Assembly: GCA_964517675.1 (NCBI GenBank)
Contig: CAZFEL010000002.1
Location: forward strand, 1 to 64,000
Length of the DNA stretch: 64,000 bases
Direction of reading: 5' to 3'
Source of the DNA: Asbonarchaeum sp964517675
GTDB lineage: Archaea; Nanohalarchaeota; Nanosalinia; Nanosalinales; Nanoanaerosalinaceae
In this document: positions 23,592 to 32,163 of the stretch, one piece after another
How positions within the stretch are numbered: the first letter of the stretch is position 1
Layout: each line of letters begins with the position of its first letter
Translations under genes and position numbers: made by a program
Notes under the pieces: model-generated
Told to the model about the DNA's origin: nothing
What the model saw: the letters and a program-made list of their open reading frames with translations, nothing else
Database searches by the model: none

Positions 23592-24082
23592 TCACCCTTC
23601 CGCATCATCCGGGGCCGCGACCGCATGAGCCATCCCGACCGACTGGCCGCCCCCGACAAGGATGGGACCGACATCGATGGCCGCGATGAAGGGCCCCCGA
23701 TCGAAGCGAGGACGATCTCTGCCCCGATGAGGGTCACGACACCCGACCAGAGATAGATGCGCTCCCGGTCCATCAGCATCCCTGTATAGATGAGACCGAT
23801 CCCGGGCTTGATCATCCAGTAGACGAGCGAGGCACCGAGGGACGCACCCGACAGCGAATGGCCGGCAAAGCCAGCGATCCCCCCGGCCGTCACGACCGCA
23901 CCGGCCGCTATGATCGTCCGCCAGCTACGGAGCACGCCCTCGCTCATCCACGTCCATCCTACCGCCAGGAAAAACACGAGGAACCCAAGCATCACCACGT
24001 GGGCCACAAACAGCGGTCGGCGTCCGATCGCCCCGTCCATCGTCATCAGTACGACCAGCCATGCTGCCGGGACCAACACGGC
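23592..24082 (-). pseudogene. Frameshifted integral membrane protein
   Basis: Five hydrophobic helices run in one frame to EIVLASIGG at about 23700. Beyond a GGGGG run the natural continuation (PFIAAIDVGPILVGGGQSVG, then MAHAVAAPDDAEG and stop at 23592) is in another frame, and adding one G restores it. The uncorrected frame continues as low-complexity Ser/Arg sequence, unlike a real protein. GTG 24082 or TTG 24079 is the likely start. Family not recognised. Confidence 0.6.
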
Positions 24083-24147
24083 CGGACCATACGTCGTCAG
24101 GCGCCTGACTGCAGGATGTATAGGTACACCATGGGGGTCAGCGCAGC

Positions 24148-25029
24148 TTAAAGGTCACGGTCCTCCAGGATCGTCCGGACACTGTCCCGGTACCCGCGGC
24201 ACTCATGAGGGATGACAGCATCGATCGAGGTATCCTGCTGGACCATGTCCTCCCGCAGGCTCTCAACCAGCGCCCGGATCAGGCCGGACGGGTACTCAGT
24301 CATCAGCTCGACCCACAGCGATGACAGCCGCGGCGTCAACAACGGCACCCTGACTATCCGCGGTCGCCGTCCCAGCTCCTCGCCCAGGATCTCCAGCAGC
24401 TCCTCGTAGGTATGGACCGATGAACCACCGATCTCGTACGTCCGTCCCCGCATCTCGTCGTTCTCGAGGGTGGTGACGAGGTAGTGGATGACATCATCGA
24501 TGTGGATCGGCTGGCACCGCGAGCCCAGCCACCGTGGCCCGATCATCACCGGCAGCCGGTCGACGAGCTGGTACATGATCTGGAACGAGGAACTGTGCCA
24601 GCCCAGGATGATCGCCGCCCGGAACGCCGTCAGGTCAGGCTCACCCGATCCGAGGATCTCCCCGACCGTCGTCCGGCTCATCAGGTGCTCGGAGATGTCA
24701 TCGTGGTGGACGATACCGCCGATGAACACGATCCGGTCGACACCGGCATCCTCACAGGCCTGCCGGAACGCCTCCGCACAGGCACGTTCGGTCTCCGAGA
24801 AATCTTCAGTCGCACCCATCGAATGGATGAGGTAGTAGGCCACATCAACCTCCCGGAGGTCATCGATATACCCTTCCTCATCCTCGATATCGGCAACGAC
24901 AGAACGGACGCTCTCTTCGCCCTCGTACCTGTCCCGGTCGATCACGACGACATCATGTCCAGCCTCCACCAGTGCAGGCACCAGGTTCCGGCCGACGAAC
25001 CCGTTCGCTCCTGCGACAGCTGTCTTCAT
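24148..25029 (-). CDS. Atypical SDR / NmrA-like NAD(P)-binding protein
   Basis: 293 aa from ATG 25029. The N-terminus has the glycine motif GANGFVGRNL (about 7-16) of atypical short-chain dehydrogenases, then VADIEDEEGY, YYLIHSMG and ERACAEAF typical of the NDUFA9/ycf39-like group, where the Tyr-x3-Lys catalytic pair is not conserved. A C-terminal ~80 residues fit the substrate or quinone-binding part. Likely NAD(P)-dependent sugar epimerase-like or regulatory function. Start chosen because residues before it lack similarity. Confidence 0.82.
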   Translation of the reverse strand: MKTAVAGANGFVGRNLVPALVEAGHDVVVIDRDRYEGEESVRSVVADIEDEEGYIDDLREVDVAYYLIHSMGATEDFSETERACAEAFRQACEDAGVDRIVFIGGIVHHDDISEHLMSRTTVGEILGSGEPDLTAFRAAIILGWHSSSFQIMYQLVDRLPVMIGPRWLGSRCQPIHIDDVIHYLVTTLENDEMRGRTYEIGGSSVHTYEELLEILGEELGRRPRIVRVPLLTPRLSSLWVELMTEYPSGLIRALVESLREDMVQQDTSIDAVIPHECRGYRDSVRTILEDRDL

Positions 25030-25106
25030 ATAGGCCTCTGAACGGGAGAACCTGAAAAAGCTGTTGCCACCCCAGCAATAAGTACCGTTATACCCAATCC
25101 ATATAC

Positions 25107-26702
25107 ATGGCTGAACGCTGCGGGTACCGGTTCCCGGACGACCATCCGCGTATACATGAAACCGATGAGGAGTGGAGATGCCCACACGAACCTCACAGCG
25201 ACAGCGAGTACTGCCTGTTCCACCTGCCGGTCGAGGAGAAAAAACGACGGGACATCCCCGTCCAGCAGGTCCGGGAGGCACTCGAGGACAAGATCCAGCA
25301 GCGCGGAAGGGAGCACAAGATGTTCAAAGGCGCCCGGTTCAGACAGCTCGACCTGAGCCACTTTATCTTCTCTTCACAGGACAACTATCCAGTCGATCTC
25401 AGTAACTGCCAGATTCACGGCGACATCGATCTTGCACATGCGGATTTTGTCCAGCCACTGATTCTCAGCGACGCACGGATCGATGGTAACATCCACGCAC
25501 CAAATGCACGGTTCGGCAGCTACCTCTGGATCGATGGACTGAACGCCCGCGGTCACGTCGACATGAGCGAGACTATCTTCAGGTCCGAGATCGACGCACG
25601 CGGAGCCACATTCAGCGGCACAGGCGAGCACGATGAGTACAAGAAGTTCGTCGCCAGTTTCAAGGACTGTACATTCCAGAAGTCCGGTGTCTTCGACGGC
25701 GCCACCTTCGAGGGCCGCACCGATCTCCGCGGGATTGAGATGGCTTCAGGCAGTTTCCACGGCACTGTTTTCGATATCGCCCTGTTCGGAGGATCCGAGA
25801 TCGAGGACATCGGCGTCACCGCGCCCCGAGCCCATGGCGACGAGGCCTACATCTCCTTCGTCGGTGCAGACATTGAAAACGGCGTCCTCAAGCAACCATA
25901 CTACCTCGCCGATGGCAGTGTTCATTATCCGGATGAGGAGATCTATTACAACCTCACCGAGGCCGATATCGGCCGTGTCGACCTCGAGCCCGACCAGAAC
26001 GATCAACTGTTCCGGTACATCCACATCTCGGGCACAGATTTCAGAGGGTTTGATTTTGCCAGTCATGAGCCCTACCTCCGGCCGGACTGGGATATCCACA
26101 GCTACGACGGACCGCTGTTGCCTGAGGGCAATGTCAGGGGAGAAACCGACAAACACGACGGCATGGACCCTGGCCAGGCAGAGCTCACGTACCTCAAGGC
26201 AAAGAAAGGCGCCAAGGCCATCGAACATGCGACCTCAGCCTCCGAGTTCTTCCGCAACCAGATCAGGCACCGGAAACAGTCCCACCTCGAGACAGCGAAA
26301 GACAGCACTCATGCCCTCAGGCACCGGGCCATGGCAGGACTCAGCTACCTGGGACACCAGATCAACGGCATCGTCTCAGGTCACTTCGAACGACCGTGGC
26401 GGGTCCTCGGGAGCTCGATCCTGCTCACACTTCTCTGTGCAGTGCTGTACCCCGCGATCGGAGGCATCAAGATCTCGGGTAGCGACGAGATCATCAGGTA
26501 CAGCCTCAGCAGCGGTCTCCCCGGCCTCATTGAGACCTTCCAGCAGAGCCTGTACTTCTCCTCGATCACGATCACCACGCTGGGCTACGGTGACATGTTC
26601 CCCGTCGGAACATTTGCCAGGCAGCTCGCCGGCTGGGAGGCACGGCTCGGCTCTCTGCTGATGGCGCTTTTCATCTTCGTCCTCGGACGACGTGTATCGT
26701 AG
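25107..26702 (+). CDS. Pentapeptide-repeat potassium-channel-like protein
   Basis: 531 aa. The N-terminus has a Cys/His cluster (RCGYRF ... WRCPHEPHSDSEYCLFH) that could bind zinc. Residues ~70-330 contain irregular pentapeptide repeats (A(D/R)F-type: LAHADF, LSDARI, APNARF, GADIEN, GTDFRGFDF). After a helical linker come a hydrophobic helix (GSSILLTLLCAVLYPAI), a pore loop with the K+ selectivity sequence TTLGYGD and a final helix ending at Arg-rich RRVS. It is thus a two-helix Ion_trans_2 pore with a cytoplasmic repeat domain. TATA-like CAATAAGTA lies 27 bases upstream of ATG 25107. Confidence 0.85.
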   Translation: MAERCGYRFPDDHPRIHETDEEWRCPHEPHSDSEYCLFHLPVEEKKRRDIPVQQVREALEDKIQQRGREHKMFKGARFRQLDLSHFIFSSQDNYPVDLSNCQIHGDIDLAHADFVQPLILSDARIDGNIHAPNARFGSYLWIDGLNARGHVDMSETIFRSEIDARGATFSGTGEHDEYKKFVASFKDCTFQKSGVFDGATFEGRTDLRGIEMASGSFHGTVFDIALFGGSEIEDIGVTAPRAHGDEAYISFVGADIENGVLKQPYYLADGSVHYPDEEIYYNLTEADIGRVDLEPDQNDQLFRYIHISGTDFRGFDFASHEPYLRPDWDIHSYDGPLLPEGNVRGETDKHDGMDPGQAELTYLKAKKGAKAIEHATSASEFFRNQIRHRKQSHLETAKDSTHALRHRAMAGLSYLGHQINGIVSGHFERPWRVLGSSILLTLLCAVLYPAIGGIKISGSDEIIRYSLSSGLPGLIETFQQSLYFSSITITTLGYGDMFPVGTFARQLAGWEARLGSLLMALFIFVLGRRVS

Positions 26703-26709
26703 AACAGAC

Positions 26710-26826
26710 TCAGAGCCCGTAGGACGCAAGTGTCTCCTCCGCAGCGTCTAGCCGCCCCTTCAGCCGGTCATAGAACGGCGTCTTCTCCTCACCCTAGGGC
26801 ATCCGGTCGAGGTTCTGCTGGGACAT
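26710..26826 (-). pseudogene. Small reading frame interrupted by TAG
   Basis: MSQQNLDRMP-stop-GEEKTPFYDRLKG and RLDAAEETLASYGL-stop. The two halves read as one 38-residue acidic protein if the TAG at about 26794 were a sense codon such as GAG. It has no partner gene on the same strand and lies in the gap between the channel gene and the glyoxalase gene. It may be a decayed small gene or chance. Confidence 0.3.
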
Positions 26827-26888
26827 GAAACTGTACGGGAGATGACGGTTTTTGAAATCACCGGCTGACAGCAACACAGCGTGGACCG

Positions 26889-26896
26889 ATATAAAA
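26889..26896 (+). promoter_or_regulatory. TATA box of glyoxalase-esterase operon
   Basis: ATATAAAA centred 27 bases upstream of ATG 26920, the ideal archaeal distance for a leaderless transcript. It also decides the start against an in-frame GTG at 26881. Confidence 0.6.
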
Positions 26897-26919
26897 GCCT
26901 CATCGCCAAAGCTTCATCC

Positions 26920-27525
26920 ATGAAAGAGATACCAGTCACCTCGGAGAAGCCAGACAGCGCCTTCCACACAACCGGCACGGACCATATCACCATCTGGGGA
27001 TCGAACCCCGCGGACACGATAGCGTTCTACCGCGACCTCCTCGGGATGCCCCTCGTGCTGCGCCAGCCGAACCTCGATGACCCCGACCAGACCCACCTGT
27101 TCTTCGACACCGGGGACGGCCGGATCCTGACCGTCTTCGTCAACGAGGACCGCGAGTCCGCATCACGCCAGCACGGCCAGACCGGTGCCGTCCACCACCT
27201 TGCTTTCTCCATCGACCCGGAGGACTTCGAGGACATCATGGAGGCACTCAAGGACGACGGCAGGCACGTCAACGTCTTCGACCGCGGGATCTTCCACTCC
27301 ATCTACACCCAGGACAACAACGGCCTCGTCATCGAGCTCGCGGCCGACAAGTACGAGATCCCGGACAGCAGGCGGGCCGAGGTCCTCGCCACCGTCCAGA
27401 GCATCAGGGAAGAGGACGGCGCCGAGTACGCGGAAGACGAGCACATGGAAGCCGCACTCGAGGAACTCGGTATCGAGGTCAGAAAACACGACCTTCCCGA
27501 ATCAGAGACCGGTGTCGGTGTCTGA
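26920..27525 (+). CDS. Glyoxalase/extradiol dioxygenase-superfamily protein (MhqO-like)
   Basis: 201 aa of the vicinal-oxygen-chelate fold. The first beta-alpha-beta module is TDHITIWGSNPADTIAFYRD with His near residue 23 as metal ligand; the second contains GAVHHLAFSID and NGLVIELAAD, supplying the other His and Glu ligands. The C-terminal ~50 residues are an acidic helical extension. It is immediately followed by an alpha/beta hydrolase, the same pairing as MhqO and MhqD in Bacillus quinone detoxification, so ring-cleavage or electrophile detoxification is plausible. The substrate is not shown by sequence. Confidence 0.8.
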   Translation: MKEIPVTSEKPDSAFHTTGTDHITIWGSNPADTIAFYRDLLGMPLVLRQPNLDDPDQTHLFFDTGDGRILTVFVNEDRESASRQHGQTGAVHHLAFSIDPEDFEDIMEALKDDGRHVNVFDRGIFHSIYTQDNNGLVIELAADKYEIPDSRRAEVLATVQSIREEDGAEYAEDEHMEAALEELGIEVRKHDLPESETGVGV

Positions 27526-27526
27526 G

Positions 27527-28144
27527 ATGGTCGATCCCCACGGACAAGAGGATATCCTCACCACAGAGATCGGCGAGCCAACGAAAGCCGTCATCCTCGT
27601 CCATGGCAGGGGCGCGACCGCCGGCTCCATCCAGCGGTTCGGCAGGGATGTCGTCTCCGATGCGGTCCTGATCGCACCCCAGGCCCACCGCAACACCTGG
27701 TATCCGCACGGGTTCATGGAGCCCCGAGAACGGAACCAACCCTGGCTCGATGCCGCCCTCGAGCGGATTACGGACTGTCTCAACATCGCAGGCGATCATG
27801 GCTTCGCTCACGACGAGACCGCCCTCATCGGGTTCTCCCAGGGCGCCTGTCTCGCCACCGAGTACGCCGCCACAAACGCGGACCGATACCTCGGTGTCTT
27901 CGGGCTCAGCGGCGGCCTGATCGGCCAGGAGATCGAACAAGAGCAGTACGACGGTAGCATGGACGGGAACCCCGTCTTCCTCGGCTGCTCGGACAGGGAC
28001 CCCCACATACCCCTCGAGCGGGTCGAGGAGACAGCTGCGGTCTTCGAGGACCTTGGTGCCGATATCGACAAGCGGATCTACGAGGGCATGGGCCACACCA
28101 TCAACGAGGACGAACAGGAGGCCATCAGGGCTAAGCTCGGCTAG
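27527..28144 (+). CDS. Alpha/beta-hydrolase (phospholipase/carboxylesterase, MhqD-like)
   Basis: 205 aa. VILVHGRGATAGS forms the oxyanion-hole region; GFSQGACLATEYA has the nucleophile Ser (about 105); GCSDRDPHIP carries the Asp and EGMGHTIN the His. Length and motifs fit the phospholipase/carboxylesterase subfamily (YtpA/YpfH/MhqD-like). ATG 27527 is one base after the glyoxalase stop, so the genes are one operon. Cytoplasmic, no signal. Stop shared as CTAG with the convergent exonuclease gene. Confidence 0.85.
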   Translation: MVDPHGQEDILTTEIGEPTKAVILVHGRGATAGSIQRFGRDVVSDAVLIAPQAHRNTWYPHGFMEPRERNQPWLDAALERITDCLNIAGDHGFAHDETALIGFSQGACLATEYAATNADRYLGVFGLSGGLIGQEIEQEQYDGSMDGNPVFLGCSDRDPHIPLERVEETAAVFEDLGADIDKRIYEGMGHTINEDEQEAIRAKLG

Positions 28145-28926
28145 ACATCGCTCCCCGCGAATGAGGTTAGGCCCTTGAGCCGGGACCACGCCGGCAGATC
28201 CTTCAGCGGGGTCAGCTCCGCCACGTGCTCGCACAGCTCCGATCCTATCAGGCCATCGGAGGTGGTACAGACCTCGAGCTGGTGGACAAAGATCGTCGCC
28301 AGTCGTGCCTCGACCATCGTGTCCGCTGCGTTGTACAGCATGATCCTGTCGAAGCCATCACGGCGCCACAGCCTCCTGACATCTGGGCCAAGCCCGATGA
28401 ACTTCGCAGGCGGCTCGATACCGAGCCAGTCCTTCAGCTCATCCAGCTTCAGCCAGGTGTGGGACTTGGCGTGTTCTTCGTGCCGGTACAGTCCCCCGGC
28501 CACGTCCATCGTGTCGTACGTCTCGACGTCATGAAGGAATGAGACGTCCAGTCCCCGGACCGCCGCGCGGGCCTCCAGCTTCGGCAGGTCATAGCCTTCC
28601 GCGTCCAGGTGCTCGAAATCCTCCGGGAACGCCAGGTTGTGCCCGACCAGGGCCACCTCGCCCAGGGCCCGGAGGTCGGCGACAAGGCGCTCCAGCAGTG
28701 TCTTCTCGTCTTGGAGATCATCGATCAGCCTGACCATTGTCGGCATCGCGTCCTCCAGTACCTCCAGGTCGAACAACGTCAGCGAATAGCCGATGATCGG
28801 TGCGTCATCGATGTCGTTCCGGAAATCATCCATCGTCTCCAGGTCCAGAGCCACCGCTGTCTGGTCCCGCTGCAGGAAGGTATCCTCATCCTCCGAACAG
28901 ATCGTCCGCACCGTCATCGCACTCAC
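28141..28926 (-). CDS. RNase H-like 3'-5' exonuclease (YprB/MrfB-like)
   Basis: 261 aa of the RNase_H_2/COG3359 type. DEDD-like residues are visible: VALDLETMDDF (Asp28, Glu30), VGHNLAFPEDFEHLD with Asp near 103, and LYNAADTMVEARL with Asp near 207. LADL...SHTWLKLDELKDWLG matches the region these exonucleases use before the last motif. In Bacillus the homologue MrfB works with the helicase MrfA in mitomycin-lesion repair; here the MrfA-like gene is directly divergent. GTG 28926 fits a leaderless transcript from the shared TATA at 28949-28954. It lacks the C-terminal TPR region of bacterial YprB. Confidence 0.82.
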   Translation of the reverse strand: MSAMTVRTICSEDEDTFLQRDQTAVALDLETMDDFRNDIDDAPIIGYSLTLFDLEVLEDAMPTMVRLIDDLQDEKTLLERLVADLRALGEVALVGHNLAFPEDFEHLDAEGYDLPKLEARAAVRGLDVSFLHDVETYDTMDVAGGLYRHEEHAKSHTWLKLDELKDWLGIEPPAKFIGLGPDVRRLWRRDGFDRIMLYNAADTMVEARLATIFVHQLEVCTTSDGLIGSELCEHVAELTPLKDLPAWSRLKGLTSFAGSDV

Positions 28927-28948
28927 TGCCGGGGTTGCCGGTCCACGT

Positions 28949-28954
28949 ATTTAA
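28949..28954. promoter_or_regulatory. Single ATTTAA box between divergent repair genes
   Basis: The only TATA-like element in the 51-base spacer. Its centre is about 26 bases from the GTG at 28926 on the left and 26 from the ATG at 28978 on the right, so one near-symmetric box could direct transcription both ways. Confidence 0.5.
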
Positions 28955-28977
28955 CACTCCGCACCCCTGTCCCAGAC

Positions 28978-31218
28978 ATGGACCCGGAGGATATCGTCCC
29001 TGCACCGCTTGCCGCACGGCACCGGCAGGACGCCAGTGACGGTGAGTTCGCACCGATGGACGGGATAGCGGAACCCGTCCAGGAGGCACTCCAGGAAGAA
29101 GGCATCGAACAGCTGTACCAGCACCAGCAGGAGGGCCTGGATGCACTAGCGGACGGCAGCAACGTCGTCATCTCGACCCCGACCGCCTCCGGCAAGAGCC
29201 TGGTCTACACCGTACCGGCACTCGAGAGCGCCTTAGAGGGCGGAAGGACGCTGTATATCGCCCCGATGCGGGCCCTGATCAACGACCAGGAAGCCACAAT
29301 CAGGCGGTACGCGAAAGCTGCCGGGCTCCAGGCAGGGCCGGTCCAGGCATACACAGGTGCTCTCAGTACACAGGAGAAACGGCGTGTCCGAGGGAGCGAA
29401 CCGGAGATACTGCTCACCACGATCGATATGGTCCATTATTCACTGCTGCCGTATGCCACCGCCTCGACGTGGGACTGGCTCTTTTCCTCACTCGATCTCA
29501 TCGTCATCGACGAGCTCCACGAGTTCCGCGGTGTCTTCGGCAGCCATGTCTCACTCGTCTTCCGGCGGCTCCAGCGGATGCTCCGGTATCACCACAGCGA
29601 TCCTGCCATGGTGGCGTGCTCTGCGACCATCGGCAACCCCACCGAACACGCCAGGGCCGTCACCGGCAGGGAGGAGTGGGTCTCGATCGAGGACAATACC
29701 GCAGCGACCGGGGCGACCGATTGGACGATCGTCGACAACAGCGACTCCCCTCATCCTGTCAGCCGGACGATCATGGAGCGGCTCGTCCAGCGTGACATCC
29801 AGAGCCTCGCGTTCACCTCAGCCAGGCAGACCTCCGAGCGGTACGCCCGCCAGCTCCAGAACAGGCTCAGGGAAGACGAAAAGGCACAGCTGGCGGAAAA
29901 GATCACCGCCTACCACGCCGCCCTCAACGACAGCGAGCGCCGGGAGATGGAACACGACATACGGGACGGGGACCTCCTCGGTGTCTGGTCGACCACAGCC
30001 CTCGAGCTCGGGGTCGATATCGGCACCCTGGACGCGGTCATCCTCGATGGCTACCCCGGCAGCCGGATGCAGGCCCAGCAGCAGGCAGGACGTGCAGGGC
30101 GTGGCAAAGACGAGAGCGATGTCTTCCTCGTCCCCGGCAACGACAGCCTCGACCAGTACATCGCATCCAACACCGATGAGCTGTTCGAGGAACCGGAACA
30201 CGCCAAGGTCAACCCACAGAATACCGAGATCCTGCCCCAGCACCTTGGCCAGGCGGCAGACGAGCGACGACTCACGACCCACGATACCGAGCATTTCGAC
30301 GCCTTCGAGGAAGGGCTCAAGCGGGCGAAAGAGGACGGCCTGATCGAGAAACGGGGCCGGGGCTGGACCGCGACCGACAAGATGGACGGGAAGCCGTTCA
30401 ACCTCCGGAACATCGATGACCGGAACGTCGAGCTGACCTGCAACGGCTACCATGTCGCCGAGCTCGGCTACAGCGACGCGATCAAAGACGTCTACCCTGA
30501 CGCGATCTACCTCCACAACGGCAAGCAGTACAGAGTCACCGCCTTCGACAGGGACGCGGACGAGGTCCGGCTCGAGCGGGTGCGCAAGCGACTGGACTAC
30601 TACACCCGTCCGATGAAACAGAAACGGATCGAGGTCGACCAGGAGCTGGAACGGAAGCAGTTCAGGGACCTGGAGGTCCTTTTCGCCGACGTGACCGTCC
30701 ACGGCAACGTGACCGGCTACTACAAGAACAACAAGAGCAGCGCCGAGACCATCGAGCGGACGGAGTACGACCAGGACCAGAAGCTGCCGTTCTCCTTCAG
30801 GACGAAGGCCATCGGGTTCGACCTCCAGACGGCCCCTGCCGGCACCACGACCTTAGGTGACGGGCTCCACGCCGCCGAGCACGCGATGATTGGTATCATG
30901 CCGCTCCACGTCCTCTGTGACAGGAACCACGATCTCGGCGGTCTCTCGACAGAGCTCCACGGCTACACCGGGGACCCGACGATCTTCATCCACGAGGGAC
31001 ACGAGGGCGGCGTCGGGCTGGTCGCGGAGGCCTTCGACATCCTTGATACCGTCGTCGAGGATGCCAGGAAGACCGTCGCGACCTGTGACTGCGAGGAAGG
31101 CTGTGATGCCTGCATCTACTCCCCGACCTGTGGCAACGCCAACAACCACCTCGACAAGGACGACGGCACCATCGTCCTCGAGCATCTCCGCGACCGGCTC
31201 CTTGGGATAGATTCTTGA
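28978..31218 (+). CDS. DEXH helicase with DUF1998 domain (MrfA/Hrq1-like)
   Basis: 746 aa of the COG1205 superfamily 2 helicases. Q-motif-like YQHQQEGLDAL, Walker A STPTASGKSLVY (Lys73), DELH box IDELHEF (about 177-183), SAT (ACSATIGN), and motif VI QQAGRAGRGKDES are present. The C-terminus has DUF1998: AAEHAMIGIMPLHVLCDRND-like sequence and a four-Cys cluster CDCEEGCDACIYSPTCGN (about 703-720) that binds zinc in MrfA. It translocates on single strands and unwinds DNA in excision repair independent of UvrABC. Start ATG 28978 follows the TATA by 26 bases. Confidence 0.9.
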   Translation: MDPEDIVPAPLAARHRQDASDGEFAPMDGIAEPVQEALQEEGIEQLYQHQQEGLDALADGSNVVISTPTASGKSLVYTVPALESALEGGRTLYIAPMRALINDQEATIRRYAKAAGLQAGPVQAYTGALSTQEKRRVRGSEPEILLTTIDMVHYSLLPYATASTWDWLFSSLDLIVIDELHEFRGVFGSHVSLVFRRLQRMLRYHHSDPAMVACSATIGNPTEHARAVTGREEWVSIEDNTAATGATDWTIVDNSDSPHPVSRTIMERLVQRDIQSLAFTSARQTSERYARQLQNRLREDEKAQLAEKITAYHAALNDSERREMEHDIRDGDLLGVWSTTALELGVDIGTLDAVILDGYPGSRMQAQQQAGRAGRGKDESDVFLVPGNDSLDQYIASNTDELFEEPEHAKVNPQNTEILPQHLGQAADERRLTTHDTEHFDAFEEGLKRAKEDGLIEKRGRGWTATDKMDGKPFNLRNIDDRNVELTCNGYHVAELGYSDAIKDVYPDAIYLHNGKQYRVTAFDRDADEVRLERVRKRLDYYTRPMKQKRIEVDQELERKQFRDLEVLFADVTVHGNVTGYYKNNKSSAETIERTEYDQDQKLPFSFRTKAIGFDLQTAPAGTTTLGDGLHAAEHAMIGIMPLHVLCDRNHDLGGLSTELHGYTGDPTIFIHEGHEGGVGLVAEAFDILDTVVEDARKTVATCDCEEGCDACIYSPTCGNANNHLDKDDGTIVLEHLRDRLLGIDS

Positions 31219-31241
31219 ACCCGGCCATCAATCACGGTTGT

Positions 31242-31568
31242 ATGCTGATCACCTACAGCGATGAGGCAGATGTCCTCACTGCTGAAGACGGGGAGTACGC
31301 CGATTTCGACCGGAGCGTCGAACTGGGAGACCTGTCCGTCGATCTCGATTCCGAGGATGGCTGTCTCGGTCTCATCATCAAGGACGCCGGAGAGCGGACA
31401 GGACTAAGGCCAGCGATCCTCGAGACCGTCGAGGAGGTCGATGTGACAGTCGACGGGGACGGTGAGGCCCTCAGAATCACCGCCGTCCTCCACCACGAGG
31501 AAGGCACGACAACCGTGACAGGTGGTCGTAGAGAGAAGACAGACCAGGTCAAAGGCAGGGACGTCTAA
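31242..31568 (+). CDS. DUF2283-like small protein
   Basis: 108 aa from ATG 31242: MLITYSDEADVLTAED ... SVDLDSEDGCLGLIIKDAG, which follows the DUF2283 pattern (YD.EADVLYI ... DYDEDG..VGIEILDAS). The C-terminal 45 residues are additional beta-rich sequence. Members often accompany toxin-antitoxin or regulatory loci, but nothing here shows a role. Its stop overlaps the convergent TetR gene stop by four bases. Confidence 0.6.
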   Translation: MLITYSDEADVLTAEDGEYADFDRSVELGDLSVDLDSEDGCLGLIIKDAGERTGLRPAILETVEEVDVTVDGDGEALRITAVLHHEEGTTTVTGGRREKTDQVKGRDV

Positions 31569-32107
31569 TCCAGGACACGGGCCATCAGCTCGTCCTTCAC
31601 ATCGTGGAGGGCATCGCGGTCGTCCTCCGCCAGCTTCATACCGACAGCCCCCTCCATCGTGTACAGGATCATCTCGGCGGTCTCCGCCGGTTCATCGATG
31701 CCGTTCTGCTCGAGTATCTCGGCCAGGCGGTCCTGCAGTGCCGCATGGATCTCCCGGAACCGGTCCGCGAACTCAGGGTTGTAAGGGGCCGCCGACTGGA
31801 CCTCCAGCAGGGCCTTCCGCAGCTCCCAGATCCCCTCGTCCGCAAGCCCGAGCCCGAGATCAAGGAACTCCTCCAGCGCCCGCTCAGGGTCATCGGACCC
31901 ATCCGCGAGGTGGTCCTCGACCTTCGCCGCCATGTCCTCCAGGAACGAGACCATCAGATCCTTCTTGTCATCGTAATGGTAGTATATCAGGGACTTTCCC
32001 TTCTCGAACTCATCGGCGATGTTCTGGATCGTCAGGTCGGAATAGCCGTGCCTGCACAGGGCACAGCAGGTCGCCTCCATCAGTTCATCAACGGAATCCT
32101 CGCCCAT
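31565..32107 (-). CDS. TetR/AcrR-family repressor
   Basis: 180 aa. The N-terminal helix-turn-helix is DELMEATCCALCRHGYSDLTIQNIADE followed by GKSLIYYHYDDKKDLM, a clear TetR DNA-binding domain; the C-terminal helices form the ligand and dimer domain. It is divergent from the split RND exporter and almost certainly represses it, as in other TetR-efflux pairs. I prefer ATG 32107, which fits the TTTATCAAAA box at about 32132-32141; an in-frame ATG at 32125 adds six residues that include the repeated TGAATGAATG sequence. Confidence 0.88.
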   Translation of the reverse strand: MGEDSVDELMEATCCALCRHGYSDLTIQNIADEFEKGKSLIYYHYDDKKDLMVSFLEDMAAKVEDHLADGSDDPERALEEFLDLGLGLADEGIWELRKALLEVQSAAPYNPEFADRFREIHAALQDRLAEILEQNGIDEPAETAEMILYTMEGAVGMKLAEDDRDALHDVKDELMARVLD

Positions 32108-32110
32108 CAC

Positions 32111-32160
32111 TGACTGAACATTCATTCATTTTGATAAATGTCGGGGGTCAATCCCCCGAC
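32111..32160. promoter_or_regulatory. Overlapping divergent promoters with operator candidates
   Basis: GATAAATG at 32133-32140 is about 28 bases before ATG 32164 and its complement serves the TetR gene. Between TATA and the exporter ATG lies a perfect inverted repeat, GTCGGGGG and CCCCCGAC with a 5-base spacer (32140-32160). On the other side TGAACATTCATTCA (32115-32128) has TGAA/TTCA ends. Either could bind the TetR protein; the GC-rich palindrome would also fold as RNA if transcribed. Confidence 0.55.
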
Positions 32161-32163
32161 CCG

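Noticed and set aside
26710..26826. Pyrrolysine or stop-codon readthrough at the in-frame TAG
   Set aside because: No PYLIS-like element or Pyl genes in the window; a simple nonsense change in a tiny gene is more likely.
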